A stretch of DNA of 64,000 nt from Nocardioides sp. dk884. Lineage in GTDB: Bacteria > Actinomycetota > Actinomycetes > Propionibacteriales > Nocardioidaceae. The position numbers and the translations under genes were made by a program. Of the stretch, positions 17,003 through 25,442 are shown one piece after another; position 1 is the stretch's first letter; the number at the start of each line of letters is the position of its first letter. The notes below the pieces were generated by a model. The model did no database searches, was not told where the DNA came from, and saw only the letters and a list, made by a program, of their open reading frames with translations. The DNA lies in assembly GCF_009557055.1 (NCBI RefSeq), contig NZ_CP045649.1, positions 3,075,501 through 3,139,500 on the forward strand, in the 5' to 3' direction.

Positions 17003-18295
17003 TCAGTCGTCCGGCGGGTGCGCGGTGACGAGCCGGGTCTCGCCGCGGTCCTTGACCAGGTGCAGCCCGTGGGGTGACCGCCAGAGGTACGTCGCGGCGT
17101 CGGTCTTGTCGTAGGTCCAACTCATGTGGGTCTTCGCCCGGTGATGTCGGCGACACAGCGGGGCGAGGTTGCAGCTGCAGGTCGGCCCGTCCGCACCGTG
17201 GGCGACGACGTGGTCGGTGTCGCAGCGCCGAGCGGGGCGTTCACACCACGGGAACGCGCACACCGGCTGGGCCAGACCGGTCTGCTCGACGAGCCGGTCC
17301 GGGACCGCGTAGGCGTCGGTGTGGTGATGGGCCTCGAGGTCGATCACCGGCTTGATGACGACCTGGGCATCACCGCTGCACCAGTCGCGGACCTGCTCGG
17401 TCGACACGATCGACCGGGTCTCCTCGACCGTCGCGATGCCGGCCTCGTCACGGGAGATCGCGGCGTGCGACAGGTGCACGTGGATGACGACCTGCCGGGG
17501 CTTCACCACCGACGCGGCGCCCACACCCGCCTCGGCCATCAGGTCCAGGGCGAGCTGACGCCGGGCCAGCTCACCGGCCGCCATCGACCGTCGGACGTCC
17601 AACGACTCCGTCGCGCCCAGAGCAGCCAGCTCCTCCGCGCCCTGGCGGATCGCGGTGTCCAGATCGAGCGCATCGGCGAGGTCGAGCTCGCCCTCCACCC
17701 GCACGGTGCCGTCATGGGTCGCCTCGCCGGTGTGCACGTCGAAGCGGCGTCCGTCGGCGGCCTCGCGGCGCTGCTTCTCGGCACCCTCGGGGTCGAAGGT
17801 GACGCGGGCCTGGTCGACGAGCCGCTCGATGGTGGCCCAGCCGACCTTTCCGACGGTCCCGGCGAGCTGGCGGTCCACGAACTCGGCACCGTCCGGCGGA
17901 AGACTCAACGTCAGCTGCGCGATCCGGCGACCCTTCCAGACCGGGACCTCGCCGGCACGCATCTGCTTCCACGTCCGGGGCAGCCGGTGCGCCAGCTCGA
18001 GCGCGGACCCGATCAACGCACGGGCAGCATCGGTCGACATCCCCAGCGCCGCCATCGGCGCGAACTCCGCCACCAGCGGCGTCCCCTCACCACCCAGGGG
18101 CACCGCCACCTCGCCGAAGATCCACCCGACGGTCGGCGTCTGCGTCGAGACCGACTCGGCCGGGTGCATCGCCGCCCACGCCAGAGCGGCCTCCAAGACC
18201 AGGAACTCGGCCCGCTGCACCGCAGCCCGCTGCGACTGTGCGAACGCCAGCACGGCGGCTGGGGTGTCGCAGTCGGGGAGCTCGGAATCGGCCAT
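17003..18295 (-). CDS. DUF222/HNH endonuclease (13E12 repeat family-like)
   Basis: The 430-residue protein has an N-terminal DUF222 region (about 10-300) and a C-terminal HNH nuclease motif, CDTDHVVAHGADG followed by NLAPLCRRHHRAKTH (about residues 365-400), with extra Cys pairs that would bind zinc. This matches the mycobacterial 13E12 repeat family, whose members are often multicopy and DNA-damage induced. The ATG at 18295 is 5 bases after a TAGAAT box and just beyond a perfect SOS box, so the transcript is probably leaderless and LexA-controlled. The precise role is unknown. HNH proteins of this type are linked to mobile introns or repeats. Confidence 0.88.
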   Translation of the reverse strand: MADSELPDCDTPAAVLAFAQSQRAAVQRAEFLVLEAALAWAAMHPAESVSTQTPTVGWIFGEVAVPLGGEGTPLVAEFAPMAALGMSTDAARALIGSALELAHRLPRTWKQMRAGEVPVWKGRRIAQLTLSLPPDGAEFVDRQLAGTVGKVGWATIERLVDQARVTFDPEGAEKQRREAADGRRFDVHTGEATHDGTVRVEGELDLADALDLDTAIRQGAEELAALGATESLDVRRSMAAGELARRQLALDLMAEAGVGAASVVKPRQVVIHVHLSHAAISRDEAGIATVEETRSIVSTEQVRDWCSGDAQVVIKPVIDLEAHHHTDAYAVPDRLVEQTGLAQPVCAFPWCERPARRCDTDHVVAHGADGPTCSCNLAPLCRRHHRAKTHMSWTYDKTDAATYLWRSPHGLHLVKDRGETRLVTAHPPDD

Positions 18296-18300
18296 GCCTC

Positions 18301-18323
18301 ATTCTACTCGAACGCACGTTCGA
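18301..18323 (-). promoter_or_regulatory. SOS (LexA) box plus -10 element for the DUF222/HNH gene
   Basis: TCGAAC-GCAC-GTTCGA at 18308-18323 is a perfect match to the actinobacterial LexA operator TCGAAC-N4-GTTCGA. On the minus strand it is followed directly by TAGAAT (18306-18301), matching the TANNNT -10 pattern, and the ATG comes 5 bases later. LexA bound here would block the promoter until DNA damage. Confidence 0.85.
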
Positions 18324-18417
18324 GGACAAGGCTTTCTCCACCGAGATCTCAGGCATCTCGGACCGCCTGCTCGACGAGTTCGACCGACGGGGTTGCGGGG
18401 TTGTGAGGTCTAGACAC

Positions 18418-18454
18418 GCTCGACCGGGTGGCGGGCCACCACCGCTGGTCGAGC
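18418..18454. repeat. Nested palindromic repeat element (TGGTCGAGC type)
   Basis: Outer arms GCTCGACC (18418-18425) and GGTCGAGC (18447-18454) enclose a second hairpin GGTGGC-GG-GCCACC (18427-18440). Related TGGTCGAGC or GCTCGACCA fragments occur near 16965 and 18720. Such GGTCTCGACA/TGGTCGAGC palindromes are widespread in Nocardioides-like genomes. Copy number must be checked genome-wide. Confidence 0.5.
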
Positions 18455-18510
18455 AGCGAGCGCCAGCACGCGACCGTCGAGGCCTCTCTCGCCTCGACGC
18501 TTCTGGCGGG

Positions 18511-18709
18511 TCATCGCGACGGCGCAAGGGCACGGTTGAGTTGGCGGGCGCCGTAGCTGCCGGTGTCCTCGATCGCCTACGCCCGCAGGGGTGCGCGGGT
18601 TCGGCGAGCTCGACCAGCTCGGTGTAGCCGGCGGTGTGAGCGGCGATGGTGAGATCCTCCTGCACCCCGCCGGTGCGGCATCGATCACTGCCGCGGTCTG
18701 GGCGTGGCC
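18511..18709 (-). pseudogene. Decayed IS110-type transposase N-terminal fragment
   Basis: Three pieces in different minus-strand frames resemble the start of IS110 transposases in order: GHAQTAAVIDA (like VGVDTHAQT), then QEDLTIAAHTAGYTELVELA, then AIEDTGSYGARQLNRALA, whose EGTGSYGA-like motif is characteristic. Two frameshifts separate them and a TGA (18511-18513) ends the last. Only about 65 codons remain; the catalytic core is gone. It abuts the palindromic repeats, so it marks an old insertion or deletion scar. The call rests on motif memory, not on a search. Confidence 0.55.
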
Positions 18710-18710
18710 A

Positions 18711-18735
18711 GTCTCGACGAGCTCGACCACCGGCC
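18711..18735. repeat. Partial dispersed repeat GTCTCGACGAGCTCGACCA
   Basis: This short stretch matches the usual half of the actinobacterial dispersed repeat GTCTCGACAAGCTCGACCA. It borders the IS110-like remnant, and its translation (VVELVETG) fuses in frame to the remnant. Confidence 0.4.
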
Positions 18736-18762
18736 CCGCGACCCACGGCGACCTCGTACGGC

Positions 18763-19431
18763 TCAGACCTCGGGCGTCCGCTCGTTGTAGACCCCGGCGT
18801 ACTCCTGCCCGCTGAGCTTCTGCACGGCGGACATCACCTCGTCGGTGACCTGACGCCGGGCCTTGCCCAGGGGCATGCCGTCGAAGCGGCCGGCCACCTC
18901 GATCGGGGGGCCGAACTCCACGGTGATCGGCACGATCCGCGGCAGCCGCGCCCCGACCGGCTGGACCCGCTCGGTGCCGACCAGGCCGACCGGGACGATC
19001 GGGCAGCCGGCGGTGAGCGCGAGGTGGGCGACGCCGGTGCGCCCCCGGTAGAGGCGACCGTCGCGCGAGCGGGTGCCCTCGGGGTAGATCCCGAACGCCT
19101 CGCCGCGCCCGAGCACCTCCAGCGCGGTGTCCAGGCTGGCGATGGCGGCGCGGGAGTCGTCGCGGTCCACCGGGAGCATGCCGAGCCCCTCGAACCAGGC
19201 CCTGCTGATCGCGCCGGAGATGCCGGTGCCGGTGAAGTAGTCGGACTTGGCCAGGAACACCACGGTGCGCGGCACGACCACCGGGATCACCACGGAGTCC
19301 ACGAAGCTCAGGTGGTTGCTGGCCAGGATCACCGGGCCGCTGCGCGGGACGTTCTCCAGGCCCCGGACCGTCGGGCGCCAGACCGCGCGGGCGAGGGGCG
19401 GGACGATCGAGTGGAGGGCGCGGTACAGCAC
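18763..19431 (-). CDS. 1-acylglycerol-3-phosphate O-acyltransferase (PlsC-like)
   Basis: The 222-residue membrane-associated protein has the catalytic HX4D motif NHLSFVD (His40, Asp45) and the substrate motif EGTRSRDG. It would transfer an acyl group to lysophosphatidic acid in phospholipid synthesis. The start is GTG at 19431. It stands alone, diverging from the large membrane-protein gene. PlsC paralogues are common in actinobacteria, and acyl-donor or lysolipid specificity cannot be inferred. Confidence 0.9.
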   Translation of the reverse strand: MLYRALHSIVPPLARAVWRPTVRGLENVPRSGPVILASNHLSFVDSVVIPVVVPRTVVFLAKSDYFTGTGISGAISRAWFEGLGMLPVDRDDSRAAIASLDTALEVLGRGEAFGIYPEGTRSRDGRLYRGRTGVAHLALTAGCPIVPVGLVGTERVQPVGARLPRIVPITVEFGPPIEVAGRFDGMPLGKARRQVTDEVMSAVQKLSGQEYAGVYNERTPEV

Positions 19432-19599
19432 GTCGCTCAGTCTCCTGGTTACTCACTGGTCCGCCGATCTGGTCCGTCCCTCGGGCGCGCCGACCGCAGA
19501 GACCCCGACCACGGCCCGGCCGCCTGAGTACGCGTACCCAGGGCGGGCTGAGCACTCGAACGCTCCCCGCGGCCGCTCCTCCTCTGGTGGCATGACCCC

Positions 19600-22017
19600 A
19601 TGCCTCGCTTCTACGACCCCACGACGTGCCCGGACTGCGCCGCGCCCCTCGGCCCGGTGCCGCTGCGGTGCGGTGCGTGCGCGCTGCCGCTCACCGGTCC
19701 GGTCGCAGCACAGCTCCAGGCCACGCTGCGCCAGGCCGACTCGCTGCTGGTCACGCTGCGCCGCAGCCCCGCACCGGCCCCCACCCCGGTGGCGGCGGGC
19801 TCGCGCCTCGAGGGCGCGACGGCGTACCCGGCACCTGCCCGTGAACCTCGTACGCCGCGCCGCACCGGCGTCCGCGCCGCCTCCGTGCCGGCGGTGCTGC
19901 TCTCCCTCGGCGCGTTGTGCCTGCTGGTGGCCGCGGTGATCTTCCTGGCCGTCGCCTGGTCGTGGCTCGGCGTCGGCGGGCGCACCGGCGTGCTGCTCGC
20001 ACTGACCGCGGGAAGCGCGGGGGCCGGCGCCTGGACGGCGCACCGCGGCCTGCGGGTGGCCGGTGAGTCCCTGAGCGTGGTGGCCCTCGGCCTGCTCGCG
20101 CTCGACGTGCTCGGCGCGGCGGCTGCCGGCTGGCTGCCCGGCGCCCCCGGCGCCTCCGGCGCACAGACGCTCGCCACCGCGGGCGCCGCGCTCGCCGCGG
20201 GTGGGCTGGTGCTGCTGCTCCCGCCCGCGCGGCTCGTCGCCCCGCAGCTGGCGGTACCGGTCGGGATCCTGGTGTGCGCCCTCGGGACCGCGGCGGCGAC
20301 CGGCTCGGTGCGCGCGGTCGCGCTCGGCGCGGTGCTCCTGCTCCTCGCCGTGGCAGCCGGCGCCCGACGCGTCGGCGCGGCACCGCTCACGATCGCCGCC
20401 GCGCTGGCCGCGGTCCCCGCCTGGCTCGCGCTCCTGGGCGCCGGCGCGGCCAGGGGCCTGGACGACCCGACCCTCGGCGCGCTCTGGACGAGCACCACGG
20501 GACCCGTCCTCCTCCTCACCGCCGCCCTCCCGCTGCTGGGGATCGCGGCCGTGCCGGGCCACCGCTCGCTCGCGCAGCTGTGCGCGGCGACCAGTGCCCT
20601 GACGCTGACCGCGGTGCTCGCGCTGCCGGTGGTCGACGAGCCCGCCTCCACCGCCGGCACCGCAGCACTCGGCGCCCTGCTCGTCTGGAGCGGCGTGCTC
20701 ACCCGGGTCCCCCGCCGCTGGGCGCCGGCGCCCCTGGCCGCAGCGGTCGCCTCGGCCCTGCCGGTCGCCTCGGTGGCGCTGACCCTCCTGTCCGCGGCCG
20801 CCGCCCGGTCCCTGGCCGAGGTGAACCTCTTCGGCTCGCCCGCCTCCGCCCCGATGCCGCCGGTGTCCCTCCCCCTGGCGCCCGCGCTGCTGGTTCCGGC
20901 CGTCGCGGGCCTCGGTCTCGCCGCGCTCGCGGCTGCGCCGGCGCTGCGCGATCGCCGTGCCCTCGGGCCCGGCCCCCTGGCCCTCGCCCTCGCGGGTGCC
21001 GGCACCGTGGCGCTCGAGAGCACCGCCCGGTGGCCGGTCGTCGTTGCCCTCCTCGTGCCCGGCCTGATCGCCGGAGCGCTCGGCGTACGCCGGGCACGTA
21101 CGACGTGGCAGGTCGCGGGCGTCACCGTGCTGGCCGCCGCGGCCCTCGTGGGCCTGCCGAGCGCCGCCCTGGCTGCCGGCGCGCTGCTGGTCCTGGTGGC
21201 GCTCACCGGGACCATCACCGCCCAGGACCGGGCCCCCGGCGCGGCGGTCCTGCCGTGGGCGGCCGGTCTGCTGGTGCTGGCGCTCGGCGACCTCACGGGC
21301 AGCCCGCTGCACGTGGTGAGCCTGGTGGTGCTGCTGGTCCTCGGGCTGCTCGCCCTGGCCCGGCCCCGCCTCGACCTGCTGGTGGCGGCCGCGGCGCTCG
21401 CGCTCCCTGTCGCATCCGCCGGTGTGCTCGCCGCACCCGACGCGGCGTGGTCCCTCGCGGTGCACCTGAGCGTGGCAGGCGCCCTGGTCACCGGTGTCGG
21501 CCTGATCCACGCCCGGCGCGAGCTGAGCGCGGTGGGCGGGGTGCTGCTCGCCGCGGCGACCTGGGTGCGGCTGGCCGACGCCGGGGTCGGCACGCCGGAG
21601 GCCTACACGCTGCCCAGCGCGGTGGTGCTGGTGCTCCTCGGCCTGCGGGCACTGCACCGCGACCCGAGCCTGCCGACCGCCCGCGTGCTCCTGCCCGGGC
21701 TGGTGCTGGGCACCGTCCCGACGCTGCTGATCGTCCTGGTCGGCGACCCGGCCTCGGTGCGCGCGGCCCTGCTCGGGCTCGCCTGCCTGGGGCTCGTCCT
21801 GGGCGGGGTGCGGAAGCGCTGGCACGCGCCGTTCGCCGTCGGGTCGGGCGTCGGGCTGCTGCTGGTGCTGCGCGAGCTGGCGCCGTACGCCGCCGCGCCG
21901 CCGCAGTGGGTCCTGATCGCCGCGGCCGGCACGGTGCTGAGCGTCGTCGGCATCACCTGGGAGCAACGCGTCGCCGACCTGCGCCGGGTGGCGGAGTACG
22001 CCGGCCGGTTCCGCTGA
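19600..22017 (+). CDS. Large zinc-ribbon polytopic membrane protein (SCO7613-like)
   Basis: The 805-residue protein starts with a zinc ribbon (CPDC at 13-16, CGAC at 28-31), then a short soluble stretch, followed from about residue 90 by more than twenty hydrophobic helices rich in Ala, Leu and Val, with no large soluble domain. This layout matches actinobacterial proteins named after Streptomyces SCO7613, of unknown function. It is monocistronic, ended by a strong hairpin. No catalytic motif is visible; a flippase- or scaffold-like envelope role is conceivable but unsupported. Confidence 0.75.
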   Translation: MPRFYDPTTCPDCAAPLGPVPLRCGACALPLTGPVAAQLQATLRQADSLLVTLRRSPAPAPTPVAAGSRLEGATAYPAPAREPRTPRRTGVRAASVPAVLLSLGALCLLVAAVIFLAVAWSWLGVGGRTGVLLALTAGSAGAGAWTAHRGLRVAGESLSVVALGLLALDVLGAAAAGWLPGAPGASGAQTLATAGAALAAGGLVLLLPPARLVAPQLAVPVGILVCALGTAAATGSVRAVALGAVLLLLAVAAGARRVGAAPLTIAAALAAVPAWLALLGAGAARGLDDPTLGALWTSTTGPVLLLTAALPLLGIAAVPGHRSLAQLCAATSALTLTAVLALPVVDEPASTAGTAALGALLVWSGVLTRVPRRWAPAPLAAAVASALPVASVALTLLSAAAARSLAEVNLFGSPASAPMPPVSLPLAPALLVPAVAGLGLAALAAAPALRDRRALGPGPLALALAGAGTVALESTARWPVVVALLVPGLIAGALGVRRARTTWQVAGVTVLAAAALVGLPSAALAAGALLVLVALTGTITAQDRAPGAAVLPWAAGLLVLALGDLTGSPLHVVSLVVLLVLGLLALARPRLDLLVAAAALALPVASAGVLAAPDAAWSLAVHLSVAGALVTGVGLIHARRELSAVGGVLLAAATWVRLADAGVGTPEAYTLPSAVVLVLLGLRALHRDPSLPTARVLLPGLVLGTVPTLLIVLVGDPASVRAALLGLACLGLVLGGVRKRWHAPFAVGSGVGLLLVLRELAPYAAAPPQWVLIAAAGTVLSVVGITWEQRVADLRRVAEYAGRFR

Positions 22018-22034
22018 GCGCCCACGCAGACGAA

Positions 22035-22062
22035 AGCCCCCGGGACGAGGGTCCCGGGGGCT
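22035..22062 (+). terminator. 12-bp hairpin terminator after the large membrane-protein gene
   Basis: AGCCCCCGGGAC (22035-22046) pairs perfectly with GTCCCGGGGGCT (22051-22062) around GAGG. It lies 18 bases after the stop and between convergent genes, so it could serve both. Confidence 0.85.
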
Positions 22063-22088
22063 GCGGCTGCGGATCGGAGCGGACGGCG

Positions 22089-22676
22089 TCAGATCAGCCA
22101 GCGCTGGCGCTGCACCAGCGGCTGGCGGGCCCAGAGTCCGCCAAGACCGAGGGTGCGTCCGCTGTCGAGGAGGGCGAGCATCACCAGCAGGCCGGCGTAG
22201 ACGAGGTGGTCGTCCATGAAGGGGTTGTTCGCCGGCCACAGCGCGGCCGCCCACATGAGGACCATCATCAGCGCACCGGAGACGGCGGCGATGCGGACAC
22301 CGATGCCGAGCATGAGGGCCAGTCCGATGCCGGCGAGGCCGACCATGAACACGACGTCGACGATCGTGTGTCCGGCGAGGCTCCGGAACGTCTCGGCGAA
22401 GGGGCCGGAGGTGCCGAAGGAGAGGAAGCCCTCCGTCGGGCTGCCGCCGTTGATCCACGAGGCGTCGCGCTCGGTGGCGAAGCCGAGGCCGAACAGCTTG
22501 TCCACGAAGGCCCACAGGAAGACCCAGCCGAGGCTGATGCGGAGCACGGCGCCGATGTAGCGGGCGGCACGGGCGTTGGGCGTCTCCGGGGCGACCGGAT
22601 CGGGGTGGACGACGTCCGGGGCCGGCAGCGAGGTGGTGCCGTGCTGCTGACCTCGGTGCGGGGTGTGGATGTTCAT
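22089..22676 (-). CDS. DoxX family membrane protein
   Basis: The 195-residue protein starts at ATG 22676 behind an AGGAGG ribosome site. After a polar N-terminus (about 35 residues) come four hydrophobic helices, with RISLGWVFLWAFVDKLFGLG near the start of the first as in DoxX/DoxD-like thiosulfate:quinone oxidoreductase-related proteins. An extracytoplasmic-looking loop contains SWINGGSPTEGFLSF. Mycobacterial DoxX takes part in a membrane oxidoreductase complex with SodA and SseA; neither partner is nearby. The function here is unassigned. Confidence 0.85.
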   Translation of the reverse strand: MNIHTPHRGQQHGTTSLPAPDVVHPDPVAPETPNARAARYIGAVLRISLGWVFLWAFVDKLFGLGFATERDASWINGGSPTEGFLSFGTSGPFAETFRSLAGHTIVDVVFMVGLAGIGLALMLGIGVRIAAVSGALMMVLMWAAALWPANNPFMDDHLVYAGLLVMLALLDSGRTLGLGGLWARQPLVQRQRWLI

Positions 22677-22780
22677 GGCTGCTCCTCCTGCTCTGCTCGG
22701 GCTTGTCGTTCTCTGATGACTCCACGATGCGTCTCGCAGGGTCTGCGCAGGCAGAGGCGGAGGTGCGCAGTCGGCGGGAC

Positions 22781-23125
22781 CTACTGCCCGCGGGGCGCGG
22801 GGTCTAGGTCCGGCCAACGGGCTATGCGCAGGTCGACGGCGCCGGAGGGGCGGTACGGCGTGCCCTCGGCCAGGTGGTGCTCCCGCGCCCGGTCCACCAG
22901 CGCCGGGGGCACGGTGCCGTCCGCGCGCACCACGCGCCACCACGGCACCGCCGCGCCGTGCTCGGCCATCACCGCGCCGACCCGGCGGGGGCCGAACCTG
23001 CCGAGCGCCTCCGCGATCGCGCCGTACGTCGTGACCCGGCCGGGCGGGACCTGCTCGACGAGCGACAGCACGGCCTCGACGTAGTCCTCGGGGTGGCGCA
23101 CTCCTCGACCGTAGGCCACCCCCAC
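22781..23125 (-). CDS. Alkyltransferase-like protein (ATL), MGMT-fold, reactive Cys replaced by Trp
   Basis: The 114-residue protein is the DNA-binding half of O6-methylguanine methyltransferase (helix-turn-helix GRVTTYGAIAEALGR). The active-site PCHR is PWWR at 61-64, so the methyl-accepting Cys is Trp62. Such alkyltransferase-like proteins bind bulky O6-alkylguanine without repairing it and flag it for nucleotide excision repair. The start could instead be the GTG at 23101 (MRHPEDY), as the first eight residues are not conserved-looking. Confidence 0.88.
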   Translation of the reverse strand: MGVAYGRGVRHPEDYVEAVLSLVEQVPPGRVTTYGAIAEALGRFGPRRVGAVMAEHGAAVPWWRVVRADGTVPPALVDRAREHHLAEGTPYRPSGAVDLRIARWPDLDPAPRGQ

Positions 23126-23258
23126 CGGGTGGTGGCGCTCCGGGCCGACTCGGCCCGGAGCGCCCTCCCCGCCCCCCAGCGGGTTCAGAGGATCGCTCGC
23201 GACGTCTGCGGTTCCAACGCGCGAGGCGGGCCCGGGTTACGGCGCGCCCCGGACGCGA

Positions 23259-23292
23259 CACTGCCCCGCCCGGCGGACCGGGCGGGGCAGTG
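23259..23292 (-). terminator. 15-bp hairpin terminator after moeZ
   Basis: Arms CACTGCCCCGCCCGG (23259-23273) and its exact complement (23278-23292) flank a CGGA loop, 30 bases past the moeZ stop. Confidence 0.85.
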
Positions 23293-23321
23293 TGAGCAGC
23301 AGGTGGGACCTGCCCAGGGGA

Positions 23322-24539
23322 TCAGTACGCCGGCTGGCTGGGGTCGATCTGGTTGACCCAGGCGACCACGCCGCCACCGACGTGGACGGCGTCGGTGAAG
23401 CCGGCACCCTTCACGATCGCCAGCGTCTCGGCCGAGCGCACGCCGCTCTTGCAGTGCATGACGATCTGCTTGTCCGAGGGCAGCTTCTCCAGCGCGGAGC
23501 CGTTGAGGAACTCACCCTTGGGGATCAGCACCGAGCCCGGGATCTTGTTGATCTCGTACTCGTTGGGCTCGCGGACGTCGACGAGCACGAAGTCACGCGT
23601 GCCCTCCTCGCGCTCCTTGAGCATCTGCTCGAGCTGGACCACCGAGATCGTCGAGCCGGCCGCGGCGTCGGCGGCCTCGTCGGAGATCGCACCGCAGAAG
23701 GACTCATAGTCGATCAGGCCGGTGACGGTCGCGTTCTCGCCGCACAGCGCGCAGTTGGGGTCCTTGCGCACCCGCAGCTTGCGGTACTCCATCTCCAAGG
23801 CATCATAGATCATCAGCTTGCCGACGATCGGGTCGCCGATGCCGGTGAGCAGCTTGATCGCCTCGTTGACCTGGATCGAGCCGATCGAGGCGCACAGCAC
23901 GCCCAGCACGCCGCCCTCGGCGCAGCTGGGGACCATGCCCGGCGGCGGCGGCTCGGGGTAGAGGCAGCGGTAGCACGGCGCGTCGACGGACTCGCCGTTC
24001 TCGTCGGTCGCGTGCGGCCAGAAGACCGACGCCTGGCCGTCGAAGCGGTAGATCGAGCCCCAGACGTAGGGGATCTTCAAGAAGTACGCCGCGTCGTTGA
24101 CCATGTAGCGCGTGGCGAAGTTGTCGGTGCCGTCGACGATGAGGTCGTAGCCCTCGAAGATTCCCAGCACGTTGTCGTTGTCGAGGCGCTCGTTGTGCAC
24201 CACCACGTTGACGTAGGGGTTGGCCTCCTGGATGGCGTCGCGGGCCGACTCCGCCTTGGGCCGGCCGATGTCGCTCTGGCCGTGGATGATCTGGCGCTGC
24301 AGGTTGGACTCGTCGACCTCGTCGAACTCGGCGATGCCGATCGTGCCGACCCCGGCCGCGGCCAGGTAGAGCAGCGCGGGGCTGCCGAGGCCGCCGGCGC
24401 CGATGACCAGCACCTTGGCGTTCTTCAGCCGCTTCTGCCCGGTCATGCCGACGTCGGGGATGATCAGGTGGCGGCTGTAGCGACGCACCTCGTCGATGGT
24501 CAGCTCGTCCGCCGGCTCCACCAGGGGAGTAAAGGACAC
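23322..24539 (-). CDS. moeZ: Adenylyltransferase/sulfurtransferase MoeZ
   Basis: The start is GTG at 24539, 6 bases after AAGGAG; longer frames upstream are not conserved. The 405-residue protein has an E1-like ThiF domain (about 1-260; nucleotide loop VIGAGGLGSPALLYLAAAG, zinc Cys pairs CYRC and CALC) and a C-terminal rhodanese domain with reactive Cys363 in HCKSGVRS. MoeZ adenylates and thiocarboxylates sulfur-carrier proteins (MoaD, CysO) for molybdopterin and cysteine synthesis. It would supply molybdopterin sulfur needed by the hydroxylase in this window. Gene order with tetR and DUF3107 matches M. tuberculosis Rv3206c-Rv3208A. Confidence 0.95.
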   Translation of the reverse strand: MSFTPLVEPADELTIDEVRRYSRHLIIPDVGMTGQKRLKNAKVLVIGAGGLGSPALLYLAAAGVGTIGIAEFDEVDESNLQRQIIHGQSDIGRPKAESARDAIQEANPYVNVVVHNERLDNDNVLGIFEGYDLIVDGTDNFATRYMVNDAAYFLKIPYVWGSIYRFDGQASVFWPHATDENGESVDAPCYRCLYPEPPPPGMVPSCAEGGVLGVLCASIGSIQVNEAIKLLTGIGDPIVGKLMIYDALEMEYRKLRVRKDPNCALCGENATVTGLIDYESFCGAISDEAADAAAGSTISVVQLEQMLKEREEGTRDFVLVDVREPNEYEINKIPGSVLIPKGEFLNGSALEKLPSDKQIVMHCKSGVRSAETLAIVKGAGFTDAVHVGGGVVAWVNQIDPSQPAY

Positions 24540-24745
24540 GACATGCTCCTTGCACAGGTTCGTCTTGGTAGTCGTCGACGACGGCGACCGGGGCCGCGAC
24601 CGTCCACGGCACAACGCCGCACGACAGCACCATGTTCCCTCCTCCCCCTCAGCGCCTCGGCACGGCGTCCCGTCATCCGGACCCTGGCTACGGGCCGGTA
24701 GGGTCTGGCGACGACACTCGGGATCGGACTCGTTGAGGAGCACAC

Positions 24746-25378
24746 GTGGGCGCAGGGCAGTACGACGTCGACGGCGGGCGCCCCCGCGGCGCACGGATGC
24801 CGCGCCGCGAGCGACGCGCCCAGCTCCTCGGCGCAGCCCTCGAGGTCTTCGTGGCCCAGGGCTACCACGCGGCCGCGATGGACGACATCGCCGAGCGTGC
24901 CGGGGTCTCCAAGCCGGTGCTCTACCAGCACTTCCCCGGCAAGCTGGACCTCTACCTCGCGCTGCTCGACGCCTCGTGCGACACGATCATCGACAACTGC
25001 CGCCGCGCGCTGGAGGGCAGCCACGACAACAAGGTGCGGGTCGCGGCCGCGATCGACGCCTTCTACGACTACGTCGCCAGCGAGTCCGGCGCGTTCAAGC
25101 TGGTCTTCGAGTCCGACCTGACCAGCGAGCCCGCCGTCCGCGAGCACACCGAGCGGGTCACCACCGAGTGCGCCTCGATGATCGCCGAGGTGATCACCGA
25201 GGACACCGACCTGCCCCAGCCGGCCGCCCGGCTGCTCGCGGTCTCCCTGGTCGGAATGGCCCAGGTCTCCGCGCGGTTCTGGCTCGCGGAGGCCGGCGGC
25301 ATCTCGCGTCCCGACGCTGCGGCGCTGGTGGCCGGCCTGGCCTGGCGCGGTATCCGCGGCTACCCCCGCACCGAGTGA
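24746..25378 (+). CDS. TetR family regulator (Rv3208-like)
   Basis: The 210-residue protein has an N-terminal TetR helix-turn-helix at about 20-66 (MDDIAERAGVSKPVLYQHF) and an all-helical ligand domain. GTG start with GAGGAG ribosome site; a TAGGGT -10-like box lies about 40 bases upstream. It diverges from moeZ and precedes the DUF3107 gene, the same arrangement as mycobacterial Rv3208. Ligand and regulon are unknown. Confidence 0.92.
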   Translation: MGAGQYDVDGGRPRGARMPRRERRAQLLGAALEVFVAQGYHAAAMDDIAERAGVSKPVLYQHFPGKLDLYLALLDASCDTIIDNCRRALEGSHDNKVRVAAAIDAFYDYVASESGAFKLVFESDLTSEPAVREHTERVTTECASMIAEVITEDTDLPQPAARLLAVSLVGMAQVSARFWLAEAGGISRPDAAALVAGLAWRGIRGYPRTE

Positions 25379-25442
25379 CCCGGGCTCCGGCCCACCCCCA
25401 TCCCGAAGCACCACCCCATCACCCGCATCACAAGGAGGACCT

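Noticed and set aside
24540..24633. A Cys-containing leader peptide before moeZ (frame from an ATG at 24633)
   Set aside because: The frame runs on through moeZ in another register and has no ribosome site or attenuator hairpin.
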